NCBI GenBank assembly: GCA_025194985.1
Contig: JAOANE010000003.1
Location: forward strand, 1-64,000
Direction of reading: 5' to 3'
Length of the DNA stretch: 64,000 nucleotides
Origin: Regnicoccus frigidus
GTDB taxonomy: Bacteria; Cyanobacteriota; Cyanobacteriia; PCC-6307; Cyanobiaceae
Translations under genes and position numbers: made by a program
Notes under the pieces: model-generated
Told to the model about the DNA's origin: nothing
Seen by the model: the letters and a program-made list of their open reading frames with translations, nothing else
The model's database searches: none
Shown: in pieces, positions 50,779 through 59,975 of the stretch
Layout of the letters: each line of letters starts with the position of its first letter
How positions within the stretch are numbered: the first letter of the stretch is position 1

Positions 50779-51078
50779 ATGGCCGAGGCCAGAGATAACG
50801 GCTCCCAGAGCGGCCTGCTGGCCAGCGTCATTGGCGGTGCCGTGCTCGGCGCGGCAGGACTGGCTTGGTGGCTGTTATCGGAAGCGGAACGGCGACGGTT
50901 GGCCCTGCGCCAGCGCCGTAGCGTCCGGCTCTCCCGCCTGCAGGAAGGGTCACGGGATGGGGAGCTCGGCGGCCAACGTCCGCTGATGGACTCCGAACTG
51001 CAGCACAAGGTCAAGGAGCTGAACCGGGCAATCGAAGACGTGCGCCGCCAGCTCGAAGGCCTCAGCCCCGAGAGCTGA
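50779..51078 (+). CDS. Small conserved protein with one membrane helix
   Basis: 99 residues. SGLLASVIGGAVLGAAGLAWWLLS is an N-terminal helix, followed by a strongly basic segment (EAERRRLALRQRRSVRLSRL) and a short coiled coil (LQHKVKELNRAIEDVRRQLEGL). Not a recognised family. The layout (membrane anchor, cationic patch, coiled coil) suggests a structural or scaffold role. ilvD begins 63 bases downstream on the same strand. Confidence 0.6.
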   Translation: MAEARDNGSQSGLLASVIGGAVLGAAGLAWWLLSEAERRRLALRQRRSVRLSRLQEGSRDGELGGQRPLMDSELQHKVKELNRAIEDVRRQLEGLSPES

Positions 51079-51141
51079 GGGGAGTGCCAAAGCCGGGTCT
51101 GGCGAATCGTTAGGTTGCTATCCGCCTCCCTGCCGATGCCC

Positions 51142-52812
51142 ATGCTCCGTTCCGCCGCGATCACCGCCGGGGTCCAGCGCTCCCCGAACCGGGCCATGCT
51201 GCGGGCCGTTGGCTTCGGCGACGGCGACTTCGACAAGCCGATCATTGGCATCGCCAATGGGTACAGCACGATCACGCCCTGCAACATCGGCCTCAACGCC
51301 TTGACCGAGCGGGCCGTGGTTGCCGCGCGGGAGGCGGGCGCCATGCCGCAGACGTTTGGCACCATCACCGTCAGCGACGGCATCTCGATGGGCACCGAGG
51401 GGATGAAATATTCGCTGGTGTCGCGCGAGGTGATCGCCGATTCGATCGAAACCGCCTGCAACGCCCAGAGCATGGACGGGCTGCTGGCGATCGGCGGCTG
51501 CGACAAGAACATGCCCGGCGCCATGCTCGCCATGGCCCGCATGGACATCCCGGCGATCTTTGTCTACGGCGGCACGATCAAGCCCGGCAAGCTCGGTCCC
51601 TGCGACCTCACCGTGGTCAGCGCTTTTGAGGCAGTGGGCCAGTTCTCCGGTGGCCGCATCGATGAGGCCGAACTGCTGGCGATCGAGAAGAACGCCTGCC
51701 CCGGTGCCGGCAGCTGCGGCGGCATGTTCACCGCCAACACGATGAGTTCGGCCTTCGAGGCCATGGGCCTGAGCCTGTCGGGCAGCTCCACCATGGCGGC
51801 CGAAGACCCGGAGAAAGCCGAGAGCGCCGCCCGCTCCGCCGAGGTGCTGGTGGCCGCCATCGCCGCGAGCATCCGCCCCAGCGACCTGATCACCCGCGCC
51901 TCGATCGAGAACGCGATCAGCGTGATCATGGCGGTGGGTGGCTCCACCAATTCGGTGCTGCACCTGCTGGCGATCGCCCGCACCGCCGGCGTGCCGCTCT
52001 GCATCGACGATTTCGAAACCATCCGCCAGCGGGTGCCGGTGATCTGCGATCTCAAGCCCAGCGGCCGCTTCGTGACGGTGGATCTCCACAACGCCGGCGG
52101 TATCCCCCAGGTGATGAAGCTGCTGCTCGATGCCGGCCTGCTGCACGGCGACTGCCCGACGATCGAAGGCAAAACCCTGGCCGAACTGCTCGCTGCTGTG
52201 CCCAGTGCCCCCCCCGCGGGCCAGGAGGTAATCAGGCCCCTGTCTGATCCGCTGTATGACCAGGGGCACCTCTCGATCCTGAAGGGCAACCTGGCCACCG
52301 AAGGCGCCGTTGCCAAGATCAGCGGCATCAAGACCACCACCATCACCGGGCCAGCCCGGGTGTTTGAGAGTGAGGAGAGCGGCCTTGAGGCCATCCTCGC
52401 CGGCGAGGTGGTGGCCGGCGATGTGGTGGTGATCCGCAACGAGGGCCCCGTCGGTGGCCCCGGCATGCGCGAGATGCTCTCACCCACCGCCGCGATCATC
52501 GGCCAGGGACTGGGGGATTCGGTGGCCCTGATCACCGATGGGCGCTTCAGTGGCGGCACCTATGGGCTGGTGGTCGGCCACGTGGCCCCCGAGGCCGCCG
52601 TCGGTGGCGCCATCGCCCTGATCCAGGACGGCGACACGATCACCGTCGACACCAGCCTGCGCCTGCTCCAGCTCAACGTGACCCCCGCCGAGCTGGAGCG
52701 CCGCCACGCCATCTGGTGCGCCCCCGAGCCCCGCTACCGCACCGGCGTGCTGGGCAAGTACGCCCGCCAGGTGAGCAGCAGCAGCCTGGGAGCGGTCACG
52801 GATCAACCCTGA
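51142..52812 (+). CDS. ilvD: Dihydroxy-acid dehydratase
   Basis: 556 residues from ATG 51142 (MLRSAAITAGVQRSPNRA); ATG 51136 is two codons earlier and also possible. Iron-sulfur cysteines are visible in YSTITPCNIGLN, AIGGCDKNMPGAMLAM and CPGAGSCGGMFTANTMSS. AVGGSTNSVLHLLAIA and TDGRFSGGTYGLVVGHVAPE are typical. It makes the 2-keto acid precursors of valine, leucine and isoleucine. Likely monocistronic or co-transcribed with the small protein upstream. Confidence 0.96.
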   Translation: MLRSAAITAGVQRSPNRAMLRAVGFGDGDFDKPIIGIANGYSTITPCNIGLNALTERAVVAAREAGAMPQTFGTITVSDGISMGTEGMKYSLVSREVIADSIETACNAQSMDGLLAIGGCDKNMPGAMLAMARMDIPAIFVYGGTIKPGKLGPCDLTVVSAFEAVGQFSGGRIDEAELLAIEKNACPGAGSCGGMFTANTMSSAFEAMGLSLSGSSTMAAEDPEKAESAARSAEVLVAAIAASIRPSDLITRASIENAISVIMAVGGSTNSVLHLLAIARTAGVPLCIDDFETIRQRVPVICDLKPSGRFVTVDLHNAGGIPQVMKLLLDAGLLHGDCPTIEGKTLAELLAAVPSAPPAGQEVIRPLSDPLYDQGHLSILKGNLATEGAVAKISGIKTTTITGPARVFESEESGLEAILAGEVVAGDVVVIRNEGPVGGPGMREMLSPTAAIIGQGLGDSVALITDGRFSGGTYGLVVGHVAPEAAVGGAIALIQDGDTITVDTSLRLLQLNVTPAELERRHAIWCAPEPRYRTGVLGKYARQVSSSSLGAVTDQP

Positions 52813-52830
52813 ACAAACAGCCCTGAACCA

Positions 52831-53217
52831 TCAGGACGGCTGAAGCGAGGGTCCCAGCAGGGCCCGCAGCCGCCGGGCCAGGGCTTCGAGCGGGGCGCCG
52901 CAGTCGGGGCGCTCGCAGCGCAGGCCACTCTCCCCATCCATCCAAACCGGGTGGTTGCCTTGCCAGAGCATGGGTTGCTGCGGCTGGGCCGGCCAGCTCA
53001 GCATCAAGTGCAGGTCTTCGCCGCTGCGGTAGATCTCCAGTTCGATGTCATCGAGCGGCAGGCGGGTGCCGTCGCTGCTGCGCGGCTGGATTCGCAAGGT
53101 GCAATCGAGCTGCTCTTCGCCGAAGCCATCGCCAGCCACCACGGCATGGAGATGGGGCTTGAGGCAGAGGTCTGCCGCCGCCGCCACCCGCCTGCAAAGG
53201 GCACCGGGCTCGCTCAA
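52831..53217 (-). CDS. Hypothetical protein in the pgl-gnd operon
   Basis: 128 residues if started at TTG 53217, ten bases after the CIA30 stop. The reading frame is open further upstream, but only as shadow of the CIA30 gene. Sequence includes LKPHLHAVVAGDGFGEEQL, DDIELEIYRSGEDLHLMLSW and LRCERPDCGAPLEALARRL, with a C-x4-C pair that could bind metal. It is not a family I recognise. It ends 18 bases from the ilvD stop on the other strand. Confidence 0.6.
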   Translation of the reverse strand: MSEPGALCRRVAAAADLCLKPHLHAVVAGDGFGEEQLDCTLRIQPRSSDGTRLPLDDIELEIYRSGEDLHLMLSWPAQPQQPMLWQGNHPVWMDGESGLRCERPDCGAPLEALARRLRALLGPSLQPS

Positions 53218-53227
53218 GGCACGGCAC

Positions 53228-53779
53228 TCAAGGTAGAGCCCGGATCGCCACCAGCCCGAGGCGCAGCGGTCCGGCCCGGAAGCCGGCATTGAGCTGGCCG
53301 TCGTCGCCGAATTTCGAGTGCAGCACCTGCAGGCGGGTGATCCGGCAGGCATCGAAGCGCAGCGGCAGGTTGAGCGGCCGGGCCCGCACCGAGGGCCGCA
53401 ACTGATCCAGGGGGATCTCCACCCGGCTGACTCCATCCGCGCTGGTGTCGAATTCCGTCACCCAGCGCAGGCCTCCGGGGATCAGCTCGGTCAGGCCGGC
53501 CAGCCCATCGGTGCAGGCCACAGCCAGCTTGTAGCGGCGGCCATCGCCGCGCAGCTCCAGCTCAATGGCGCGGTAGGCACCCAGATCCAGGGGTGGGGAG
53601 AAGAGCGGCGAGCGACAGCTGACGAAGCCGCCGCCCTGCTCCACCACCTCGGCCTCCAGCACCAGCCCCTCGGGCCCCACCCGGCAGACGCCCGTGCTGT
53701 TGCCCCCCATGACGGTGTCGTTGAGGGCCAGCCAGCCGCTGAAACCATCACCGCTCACCACAAGCAAGGGGGTCGCCAT
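53228..53779 (-). CDS. CIA30-domain protein
   Basis: 183 residues from ATG 53779, overlapping the pgl stop (ATGA). GWLALNDTVMGGNSTGVCRV is the CIA30/NDUFAF1 opening (W-x-x-x-N-D-x-V-M-G-G-x-S), then GGGFVSCRSPLFSPPLDLGAY, AIELELRGDGRRYKLAV and ITRLQVLHSKFGDDGQ. The eukaryotic relative assists respiratory complex I assembly. Cyanobacterial members may help NDH-1, but this is unproven. Coupling to pgl and gnd ties it to NADPH-producing sugar oxidation. Confidence 0.85.
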   Translation of the reverse strand: MATPLLVVSGDGFSGWLALNDTVMGGNSTGVCRVGPEGLVLEAEVVEQGGGFVSCRSPLFSPPLDLGAYRAIELELRGDGRRYKLAVACTDGLAGLTELIPGGLRWVTEFDTSADGVSRVEIPLDQLRPSVRARPLNLPLRFDACRITRLQVLHSKFGDDGQLNAGFRAGPLRLGLVAIRALP

Positions 53780-54525
53780 CAGGGCTGCTTCGTTGGATCC
53801 TCCAAGCCTGCCGCAGCGGCGGCATCGGCCAGGATCAGCACGGGGGTGCGGGGGCGCACCAGCCGGGCCGGCGTGCGGGCTGCGGGCTCGTTGGGATCGA
53901 GCAGCCGTTGCAGGGCCTGCTGTTTGCCAGAACCACTCACCAGGATCACCACCTGCCGGGCCGCGCTCAGCACCGGCGCCGTAAAGGTGACCCGGGGCAG
54001 CCCCTTGCCCTCGCTGACCGTGACATTGCAATCGACCACGCCGGTGGCGGCGGTGCCGGGGAAGAGCGAAGCGGTGTGGCCGTCATCGCCCAGCCCCAGC
54101 AGAATCAGATCGAAGATCGGCGGTTGGCCAGGGCAAAGCTGGGCCAGCAGCGCGTCGTAGGCGGCGGCGCCCCGTTCGGGGCTCTCCAGAGCGGTGGGGA
54201 CCGGATGGAAGCAGGCCTGGGCCCCGGGGCCCTCAGCCAGCAGGGAACGGCGCAGCATCAGGGCATTGCTGGACGGGTCATCGGCCGGCACCCAGCGTTC
54301 ATCGCCGAGCAGCACATCCACCCGCTGCCAGGGCAGGTGGTTGGCCGCCAGCAGGTGATAGGCCTGCTCCGGTGTGGTGCCGCCGGCCAGGGCGATCTGG
54401 GCCCGCTCCCGTTCCGCCAGGGCCAGATCGATGCTGGCCGCGATCGTTTCGGCGGCCAGGCGCGAGAGTGCCGCCCGATCGGCCGCTGTTTCCAGCCGGT
54501 AGGAGGCCGGGGGCTGGGCGCTCAC
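53779..54525 (-). CDS. pgl: 6-phosphogluconolactonase
   Basis: 248 residues from GTG 54525, which overlaps the gnd stop (GTGA). Motifs: ERAQIALAGGTTPEQAYHLL, VDVLLGDERWVPADDPSSN, FDLILLGLGDDGHTASLFPG (active-site loop) and RVTFTAPVLSAARQVVILVSG. It hydrolyses 6-phosphogluconolactone in the oxidative pentose phosphate pathway, the step before Gnd. It is co-translated with gnd and the CIA30 gene. Confidence 0.94.
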   Translation of the reverse strand: MSAQPPASYRLETAADRAALSRLAAETIAASIDLALAERERAQIALAGGTTPEQAYHLLAANHLPWQRVDVLLGDERWVPADDPSSNALMLRRSLLAEGPGAQACFHPVPTALESPERGAAAYDALLAQLCPGQPPIFDLILLGLGDDGHTASLFPGTAATGVVDCNVTVSEGKGLPRVTFTAPVLSAARQVVILVSGSGKQQALQRLLDPNEPAARTPARLVRPRTPVLILADAAAAAGLEDPTKQP

Positions 54526-55943
54526 AACAACCACTCGGTGTGGAAGCTGCCGGGCTGGTCCACCCGCTGATAGGTATGGGCGCCGAAGCAATCACGCATC
54601 GCCTGCAGCAGGTTCTGGGGCAGGCGGCCGCTGCGGTAGCTGTCGATGTAGTCGAGGGTGCTGCTCAGGCAGGGCACGGGAATGCCGGCCAGGGCGGCAG
54701 CGGCCACCACCTGGCGCAAGCCGGGCAGTCGGCTGTTGATCTGGGCGGCGAACCAGGGATCCACCATCAAGTTGGTCAGCTGCGGATTGGTGTCGTAGGC
54801 ATTCTGGATCCGTTGCAGCAGGCGGGCGCGGATGATGCAGCCCCCCTTCCAGATCTGGGCAATCGAGGAGAGCTGCAGGTTGTAATCGTGCAGCGCCGAG
54901 GCTTCCACCATCAAGGCCATGCCCTGGGCATAGCTGGCGATGCAGGCCAGGATGACGGCATCGCGCAGGGCCGGCAGCCCATCGGCGAGGGCACCGAGAT
55001 CGGCCGTTGGCGGGGCCGGTGGGGCTTCGATCACGCTGGATGCGCTCTGGCGCTCGCCGTGCAGGGAGCTCATCACCCGGCCATTGAGCGCCGCATAGAT
55101 CGTCGGCACGGCGATGCCCATCTCCAGGGCGCTGACCACGGTCCAGAGGCCGGTGCCTTTCTGGCCCGCCACATCGAGGATCTTCTCGACCAGATCGCCG
55201 CCGTCCTCGGGGTCGCGGGTGCGCAGGCACACCTCGGTGATCTCCACCAGATAGGAGGAGAGCTCCTCCAGTTGGTTCCAGCCATCAAAGACATCGGCCA
55301 TCTCCAGGCCGCTGAGGCCGGCCGAACGCTTCATCAGGTCATAGGCCTCGCAGAGGATCTGCTCGATGCCGTATTCGATGCCGTTGTGCACCGTCTTGAC
55401 GAAGTGCCCAGCGCCACCGGGGCCGATGTAGGTGACGCAGGGGCCATCTTCCACCTGGGCAGCCATCTTGCGCACCAGGCCTTCGATCGCGTCGTAGGCG
55501 CTCTTGGTGCCGCCGGGCATCATGCTTGGCCCCTCCAGGGCGCCCTTGGCACCGCCGGAGACGCCCATGCCGATGAAGCCGAAGCTCTTGCTCTCCAGCT
55601 CCTTCACCCGCCGCTCGGTGTCGGTGTAGAGGGAGTTGCCGCCATCGATCAGCAGGTCGCCGTCTTCGAGCAACGGCGAGAGCGTGGCGATCATGGCGTC
55701 GATCGGCTCACCCGCCTTGATCATCATCAGGATGCGGCGTGGGCGCTCCAGGGCACCCACGAATTCCTCCAGGGTGTGGGCCCCGACGATGTTGAGCCCA
55801 GCGCCCCGGCCGCTCAGAAAGTCTTCGGTCTTGGCGTAGGTGCGGTTGTAGACGACGCTGGAGAAGCCATTGCGCTCGGCATTGAGCACCAGGTTCTCGC
55901 CCATCACCCCCAGGCCGATCAGGCCGAAGTGCGCTTTGCTCAT
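54522..55943 (-). CDS. gnd: 6-phosphogluconate dehydrogenase (decarboxylating)
   Basis: 473 residues from ATG 55943. FGLIGLGVMGENLVLNAERN is the NADP-binding start. LLIDGGNSLYTDTERRV, FGFIGMGVSGGAKGALEGPS and GAGHFVKTVHNGIEYG (catalytic H-x-x-K-x-x-H-N-x-x-E) follow. The C-terminal helical domain ends with DCFGAHTYQRVDQPGSFHTE. It produces NADPH and ribulose 5-phosphate, important for picocyanobacteria in the dark. Coupled to pgl downstream. Confidence 0.97.
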   Translation of the reverse strand: MSKAHFGLIGLGVMGENLVLNAERNGFSSVVYNRTYAKTEDFLSGRGAGLNIVGAHTLEEFVGALERPRRILMMIKAGEPIDAMIATLSPLLEDGDLLIDGGNSLYTDTERRVKELESKSFGFIGMGVSGGAKGALEGPSMMPGGTKSAYDAIEGLVRKMAAQVEDGPCVTYIGPGGAGHFVKTVHNGIEYGIEQILCEAYDLMKRSAGLSGLEMADVFDGWNQLEELSSYLVEITEVCLRTRDPEDGGDLVEKILDVAGQKGTGLWTVVSALEMGIAVPTIYAALNGRVMSSLHGERQSASSVIEAPPAPPTADLGALADGLPALRDAVILACIASYAQGMALMVEASALHDYNLQLSSIAQIWKGGCIIRARLLQRIQNAYDTNPQLTNLMVDPWFAAQINSRLPGLRQVVAAAALAGIPVPCLSSTLDYIDSYRSGRLPQNLLQAMRDCFGAHTYQRVDQPGSFHTEWLL

Positions 55944-56042
55944 GTGTGGTTGGGTTGGATGAACCGGTCCTAGCCAGTGTGCCCTTCGCAGCGACGCCCA
56001 TGGGTGTCGCTGCAGGGTGTGTCAGCAAGCGCTCAGAAGCCC

Positions 56043-57338
56043 CTAGATCACCGTGCCATCGGCGATCGTGGCGTTCTTCTCCACCACGACGATGCCGTTG
56101 CGGATGTAGAAGCCCAGCTCTGGCCGGTCAGCTTCCTCGATGCGGTCCTTGTTGACGATCGTGACGTTGCGGCCGATGCGGACGTTTTTATCGAGGATCG
56201 CGCCCTTGACGGTGGTGCCATGGCCGACGCCAAGGGGGATGCCGCCGCGCTCGCGCAGCACGGCCCGTTCCTCCGAGGATTCGTAGTAATCCGCACCCAT
56301 TACCAGGGTGTCTTTCAACACCACCTCGCCTTCGACCCGGGAGCGCACACCGAGCACGCAGTGATGAATGCTGCAGGCCTGGAGCAAGGAGCCCTCGCCG
56401 ATGATCGACTGTGTGACCTGGGTGTCCAGCAACTTGCTGGGAGGCAAATAACGCGGCCTGGTGTAGATCGGAAATTTTTCGTCGTAGAAGGAAAAGGCCG
56501 GCCTGGGTTGATCGGTGAGCGCCAGGTTGGCCTCATAAAACGCACCGATGGTGCCAATGTCTTCCCAGTAGTCGTCGAAGAGATAACTCTGGAGGTTGTC
56601 GCCACGCTCCAGGGCCAGGGGAATGATCTCCTTACCGAAATCGGTGGCGGTGGGATTGCGGGCCAGCAGGTCGAAGAGGGTGTGCCGGTTGAACACATAG
56701 ATTCCCATCGATGCGAGATAGGGGCGCCGGGCCGCCTCGGCTTCGCTCAGACCAAGGCTGGCGGTGTCCACCTTCATCGATTCCAGCGCCGCACCTTTGG
56801 GCTTTTCGCTGAATTCACGGATGCGGCCGTCGCGCTCGGCGCGCATCAGGCCAAAGCTTTCGGCCTGGGCCTGATCCACCGGCAGGGCGCCCACACTCAG
56901 ATCAGCGCCGCTGTTGATGTGGTGGTCCACGAATTGGCTGTAGTCCATCCGGTAGAGCTGGTCACCGGAGAGGATCAGGTAGTGGTCCACGTCCCATTCC
57001 TGGAACAGCCACTGATATTTACGCACCGCATCAGCCGTTCCCTCGAACCAGCTGGGGCTATCGGGCGTCTGCTGGGCGGCGAGCACCTCGACAAAACCCT
57101 GGCCGAAGCCGGCCGAGAGGTTGTAGGTCTGGGTGAGGTGCCGGTTGAGGGAGGCGCTGTTGAACTGGGTCAGCACATAGATCTTGTTGACACCAGAATT
57201 GATGCAGTTGCTGATCGGAATATCGATCAGACGGTATTTGCCGGCCAGGGGCACGGCTGGCTTGGCCCGCATCTTGGTGAGCGGGTAGAGGCGCGTGCCT
57301 GCTCCACCGCCGAGGATGATCGCCAAAACCCGCTTCAT
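56043..57338 (-). CDS. glgC: Glucose-1-phosphate adenylyltransferase
   Basis: 431 residues from ATG 57338. RVLAIILGGGAGTRLYPLTK, then RAKPAVPLAGKYRLIDIPIS, and WFEGTADAVRKYQWLFQEWD and HYLILSGDQLYRMDY form the nucleotidyltransferase domain. A C-terminal left-handed beta-helix includes SIIGEGSLLQACSIHHCVLG and ends GIVVVEKNATIADGTVI. It makes ADP-glucose for glycogen and is allosterically set by 3-phosphoglycerate and phosphate in this family. GTG 57341 could add one residue, but the Shine-Dalgarno spacing favours the ATG. Confidence 0.97.
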   Translation of the reverse strand: MKRVLAIILGGGAGTRLYPLTKMRAKPAVPLAGKYRLIDIPISNCINSGVNKIYVLTQFNSASLNRHLTQTYNLSAGFGQGFVEVLAAQQTPDSPSWFEGTADAVRKYQWLFQEWDVDHYLILSGDQLYRMDYSQFVDHHINSGADLSVGALPVDQAQAESFGLMRAERDGRIREFSEKPKGAALESMKVDTASLGLSEAEAARRPYLASMGIYVFNRHTLFDLLARNPTATDFGKEIIPLALERGDNLQSYLFDDYWEDIGTIGAFYEANLALTDQPRPAFSFYDEKFPIYTRPRYLPPSKLLDTQVTQSIIGEGSLLQACSIHHCVLGVRSRVEGEVVLKDTLVMGADYYESSEERAVLRERGGIPLGVGHGTTVKGAILDKNVRIGRNVTIVNKDRIEEADRPELGFYIRNGIVVVEKNATIADGTVI

Positions 57339-57344
57339 CACTCA

Positions 57345-57350
57345 CTCCTT
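57345..57350 (-). promoter_or_regulatory. Shine-Dalgarno site of glgC
   Basis: AAGGAG on the minus strand ends six bases before ATG 57338 and only three before the GTG at 57341. Normal spacing is 5-9 bases, so it selects the ATG. It is one of the few strong Shine-Dalgarno sites in this window. Confidence 0.7.
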
Positions 57351-57461
57351 GTAGGGCTGCATGCAGCACACCTGAACCGTACTGGACCGGCTGACCCAGA
57401 CAGCCAAGCCCCCGCCAAGAACCCATGAATCTCTGGTTAAGAGGGAGCTTGGCAGCCAGGC

Positions 57462-58772
57462 TCAGCCCTCGCCGCTGCCTTCATCGAGGGCGAAGAGGTC
57501 ATGGAGAGCCTGCATGGCCAGGTGCCGTTGCTGCCGTGGCTGGGGGGCCCGCAGGTTGGTGACCGGGCTGTGCAGCACCTTGTTGATGATCCCCTTGCTG
57601 AGCGCTTCGACCACCTTGCGCTCCCGCGCCGAGAGATCGGGCCCCATGCGGCTGAGCGCTTTCTGCAACTCCTGTTCGCGGATCACCTCCAGGGTCTGGC
57701 GCAGTCGGTTCAAGGTGGGCACCGCCTCAAGCCCGTCCCACCATTCCAGGAACTGCTGGGCCTCCTCCTGCAGCAGACCCTCGGCCTCGGCGGCGATCTC
57801 CCGCCGTGACTCCTGGTTGCGGTTCACCACCTCCTGCAGGTCGTCGACATCAAAAGACTCCACGCCCGGCAGGACGCTGACCCCTGAGCTGATGTTGCGG
57901 GGAACGCCGATGTCGACCAGCATCAGCGAGGAGCGCCGGTTGAGCGACTGCAGCCGGGCCTGATCGATGATCGGCTGCTCTGCTGCCGTGCTGGTGAACA
58001 CCAGCGAGCAGGTGCTCAGGCAGTGGTCGAGATCGCTGAGCGGCCGGCATTGCACCGGCAGCTCCGGGAAATCGGCCGCCAGGGCTTCGGCGCGCTCAAC
58101 GGTGCGGTTGAGCAAGACCAGGGCCTTGCAGCCCTTCGACTGCAGATGCTGAAGCAGCAGGCGGGCCATCCGACCGGCTCCCACCACCGCCACCTGTTCC
58201 TGGTCAAGGCTGACGAGTTCGTCTAAGCCCCGGGCCTGGCCCACCTTGAGCTGGGCCAGCTCCACGGCCGCCGAGCTGATCGAGACGGCGCCGGTGCCCA
58301 GGTTGGTTTCGGTGCGCACCCGCTTGCCGGTGCTGACGGCCTGGGTGAGCAGGCGGTTGAGGATCGGGCCAATCGAGCCATGCTCCTGGCCGAGCCGCAC
58401 CATCTTTTTGACCTGGGAGAGGATCTGCCCCTCCCCCAGCACCAGGCTGTCGAGCCCGGAAGCCACCCGCATCAGGTGGGACACCGCCTCGGCGTGGTGA
58501 TACGTGAACAGGTGGGGGGTGAGTTCGCCGAAATCGAGGCCAGAATGGCGGCTGAGGAAGGACCCCACCGCCGTGATCCCCTGCTCTGGACTGCGCAGCA
58601 GGGTGTAGATCTCCAGCCGGTTGCAGGTACTGAGGATCGAGGCCTCCAGCACCTGGGCGTCACCGCGCAGCTGTTGGAGGGAATCCTCCATGGTCTGCTC
58701 GGGAATGCTCAGCCGCTCACGGATCTCGACCGGAGCCGTGCGATGGCTGAGGCCGACGACGGCGATGTGCAT
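57462..58772 (-). CDS. hemA: Glutamyl-tRNA reductase
   Basis: 436 residues from ATG 58772. MHIAVVGLSHRTAPVEIRER, EASILSTCNRLEIYTLL (nucleophile cysteine), VASGLDSLVLGEGQILSQVK, and VAVVGAGRMARLLLQHL (NADPH domain) are in family order. The C-terminal helical dimerisation domain ends with ALHDLFALDEG. It reduces Glu-tRNA to glutamate semialdehyde, the first committed step to chlorophyll and haem. It lies 11 bases after glpX and probably shares its transcript. Confidence 0.97.
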   Translation of the reverse strand: MHIAVVGLSHRTAPVEIRERLSIPEQTMEDSLQQLRGDAQVLEASILSTCNRLEIYTLLRSPEQGITAVGSFLSRHSGLDFGELTPHLFTYHHAEAVSHLMRVASGLDSLVLGEGQILSQVKKMVRLGQEHGSIGPILNRLLTQAVSTGKRVRTETNLGTGAVSISSAAVELAQLKVGQARGLDELVSLDQEQVAVVGAGRMARLLLQHLQSKGCKALVLLNRTVERAEALAADFPELPVQCRPLSDLDHCLSTCSLVFTSTAAEQPIIDQARLQSLNRRSSLMLVDIGVPRNISSGVSVLPGVESFDVDDLQEVVNRNQESRREIAAEAEGLLQEEAQQFLEWWDGLEAVPTLNRLRQTLEVIREQELQKALSRMGPDLSARERKVVEALSKGIINKVLHSPVTNLRAPQPRQQRHLAMQALHDLFALDEGSGEG

Positions 58773-58783
58773 AGGGTGGGCGC

Positions 58784-59788
58784 TCAGCGCAGCGCGACGC
58801 TCTGGGCGCCGGGCTTGATGTGGATCGTGTCGGTGAAGCGGGCGCTGGTGTCGAGCGAGCTGATGATCAAACTGCTGGTGCGGGTGCAGTCGGCCTCGAA
58901 CACCACGCCCTTGAACAGCAGGCCAGGGGTGATGCCGCTGCCAGCGAACACCACGTTCTCGCCCGAGGCCAGTTCCTCGGCCTCGTACACCTTGTCGATG
59001 TCGGTGATGCCCATGGAGTTGAGGCGCTCGATGTTGCCCTCCTTGGTGTAGTCGGCCCATTCGGAGGTCTGGGCGATGGCCGGGTCATAGACCAGCTGGC
59101 CCTGAAAGTGGCCGCCCAGGCAGCGCAAGGCCGCCGCTGAGATCACCCCTTCAGGAGCAGCGCCGATGCCCATCAGGCAGTGGGTGCCGGTGCCGGCAAA
59201 GCCGCAGGCGATCGCAGCTTGAACGTCGCCATCACTGATCGGCTTGACCCGGGCGCCGGTGGCGCGGATCTCGGCGATCAGATCCTTGTGGCGGGCCCGC
59301 TCCATCACCACGATCACCAGATCGCTGGCGGGCATGCCCAGGCAGGCGCTGAGGATGGCGATGTTCTCCGTGGCGCTCTTGCGGATGTCCACCTTGCCCT
59401 TGGCGGCCGGGGGCGCCGCCAGCTTCTTCATGTAGAAATCAGGTGCATTGAACAGGCCCCCGCGGTCAGAAGCGGCCAGCACGGCCATCGAGCCGTCCTG
59501 GGCGTTGGCGCAGAGATTGGTGCCTTCGCAGGGATCCACGGCGAAATCCACGCCCGGACCCGTGCCGCTGCCTACTTCCTCGCCGATGTAAAGCATCGGC
59601 GCCTCATCGCGCTCGCCCTCACCGATCACGATGCGGCCCTGCATGGCGATCGACCCCATCCGGGTGCGCATCGCTTCGACGGCAGCTGCATCGGCCTCAT
59701 CCTTCTGGCCCAGACCGGTGAGATGGGCCGAGGCGATGGCGGCCTGCTCGACGACTTCGAGCAGTTCCTGAATGAGGGTGCGATCCAC
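58784..59788 (-). CDS. glpX: Class II fructose-1,6-/sedoheptulose-1,7-bisphosphatase
   Basis: 334 residues from GTG 59788. MGSIAMQGRIVIGEGERDEAPMLY (split: GRIVIGEGERDEAP, MLYIGEEVGSGTGPGVD), FAVDPCEGTNLCANAQDGSM (metal site), RATGARVKPISDGDVQAAI and GIGAAPEGVISAAALRCLGG are GlpX hallmarks. In cyanobacteria this dual enzyme serves both bisphosphatase steps of the Calvin cycle. It is divergent from rpe, another pentose-phosphate/Calvin enzyme, across a 187-base gap likely to hold both promoters. Confidence 0.97.
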   Translation of the reverse strand: MDRTLIQELLEVVEQAAIASAHLTGLGQKDEADAAAVEAMRTRMGSIAMQGRIVIGEGERDEAPMLYIGEEVGSGTGPGVDFAVDPCEGTNLCANAQDGSMAVLAASDRGGLFNAPDFYMKKLAAPPAAKGKVDIRKSATENIAILSACLGMPASDLVIVVMERARHKDLIAEIRATGARVKPISDGDVQAAIACGFAGTGTHCLMGIGAAPEGVISAAALRCLGGHFQGQLVYDPAIAQTSEWADYTKEGNIERLNSMGITDIDKVYEAEELASGENVVFAGSGITPGLLFKGVVFEADCTRTSSLIISSLDTSARFTDTIHIKPGAQSVALR

Positions 59789-59975
59789 GTGGGTCTGGCA
59801 GGGGGGAGAGAGCGCAACAAGGGAAAGACCGGCAGGTCAGCTGCCGCAAGGCCTTTCAGGGTTGAAGCAATCGATACTCTATCAGCGCCGATTGGCTTGG
59901 TCCCGGCGTCCGGGGCGAGGCGTTCCGGCCGATTCCTACAATCGCTGAGCACCCTCCGCCCCGGTGGCCCCAACC

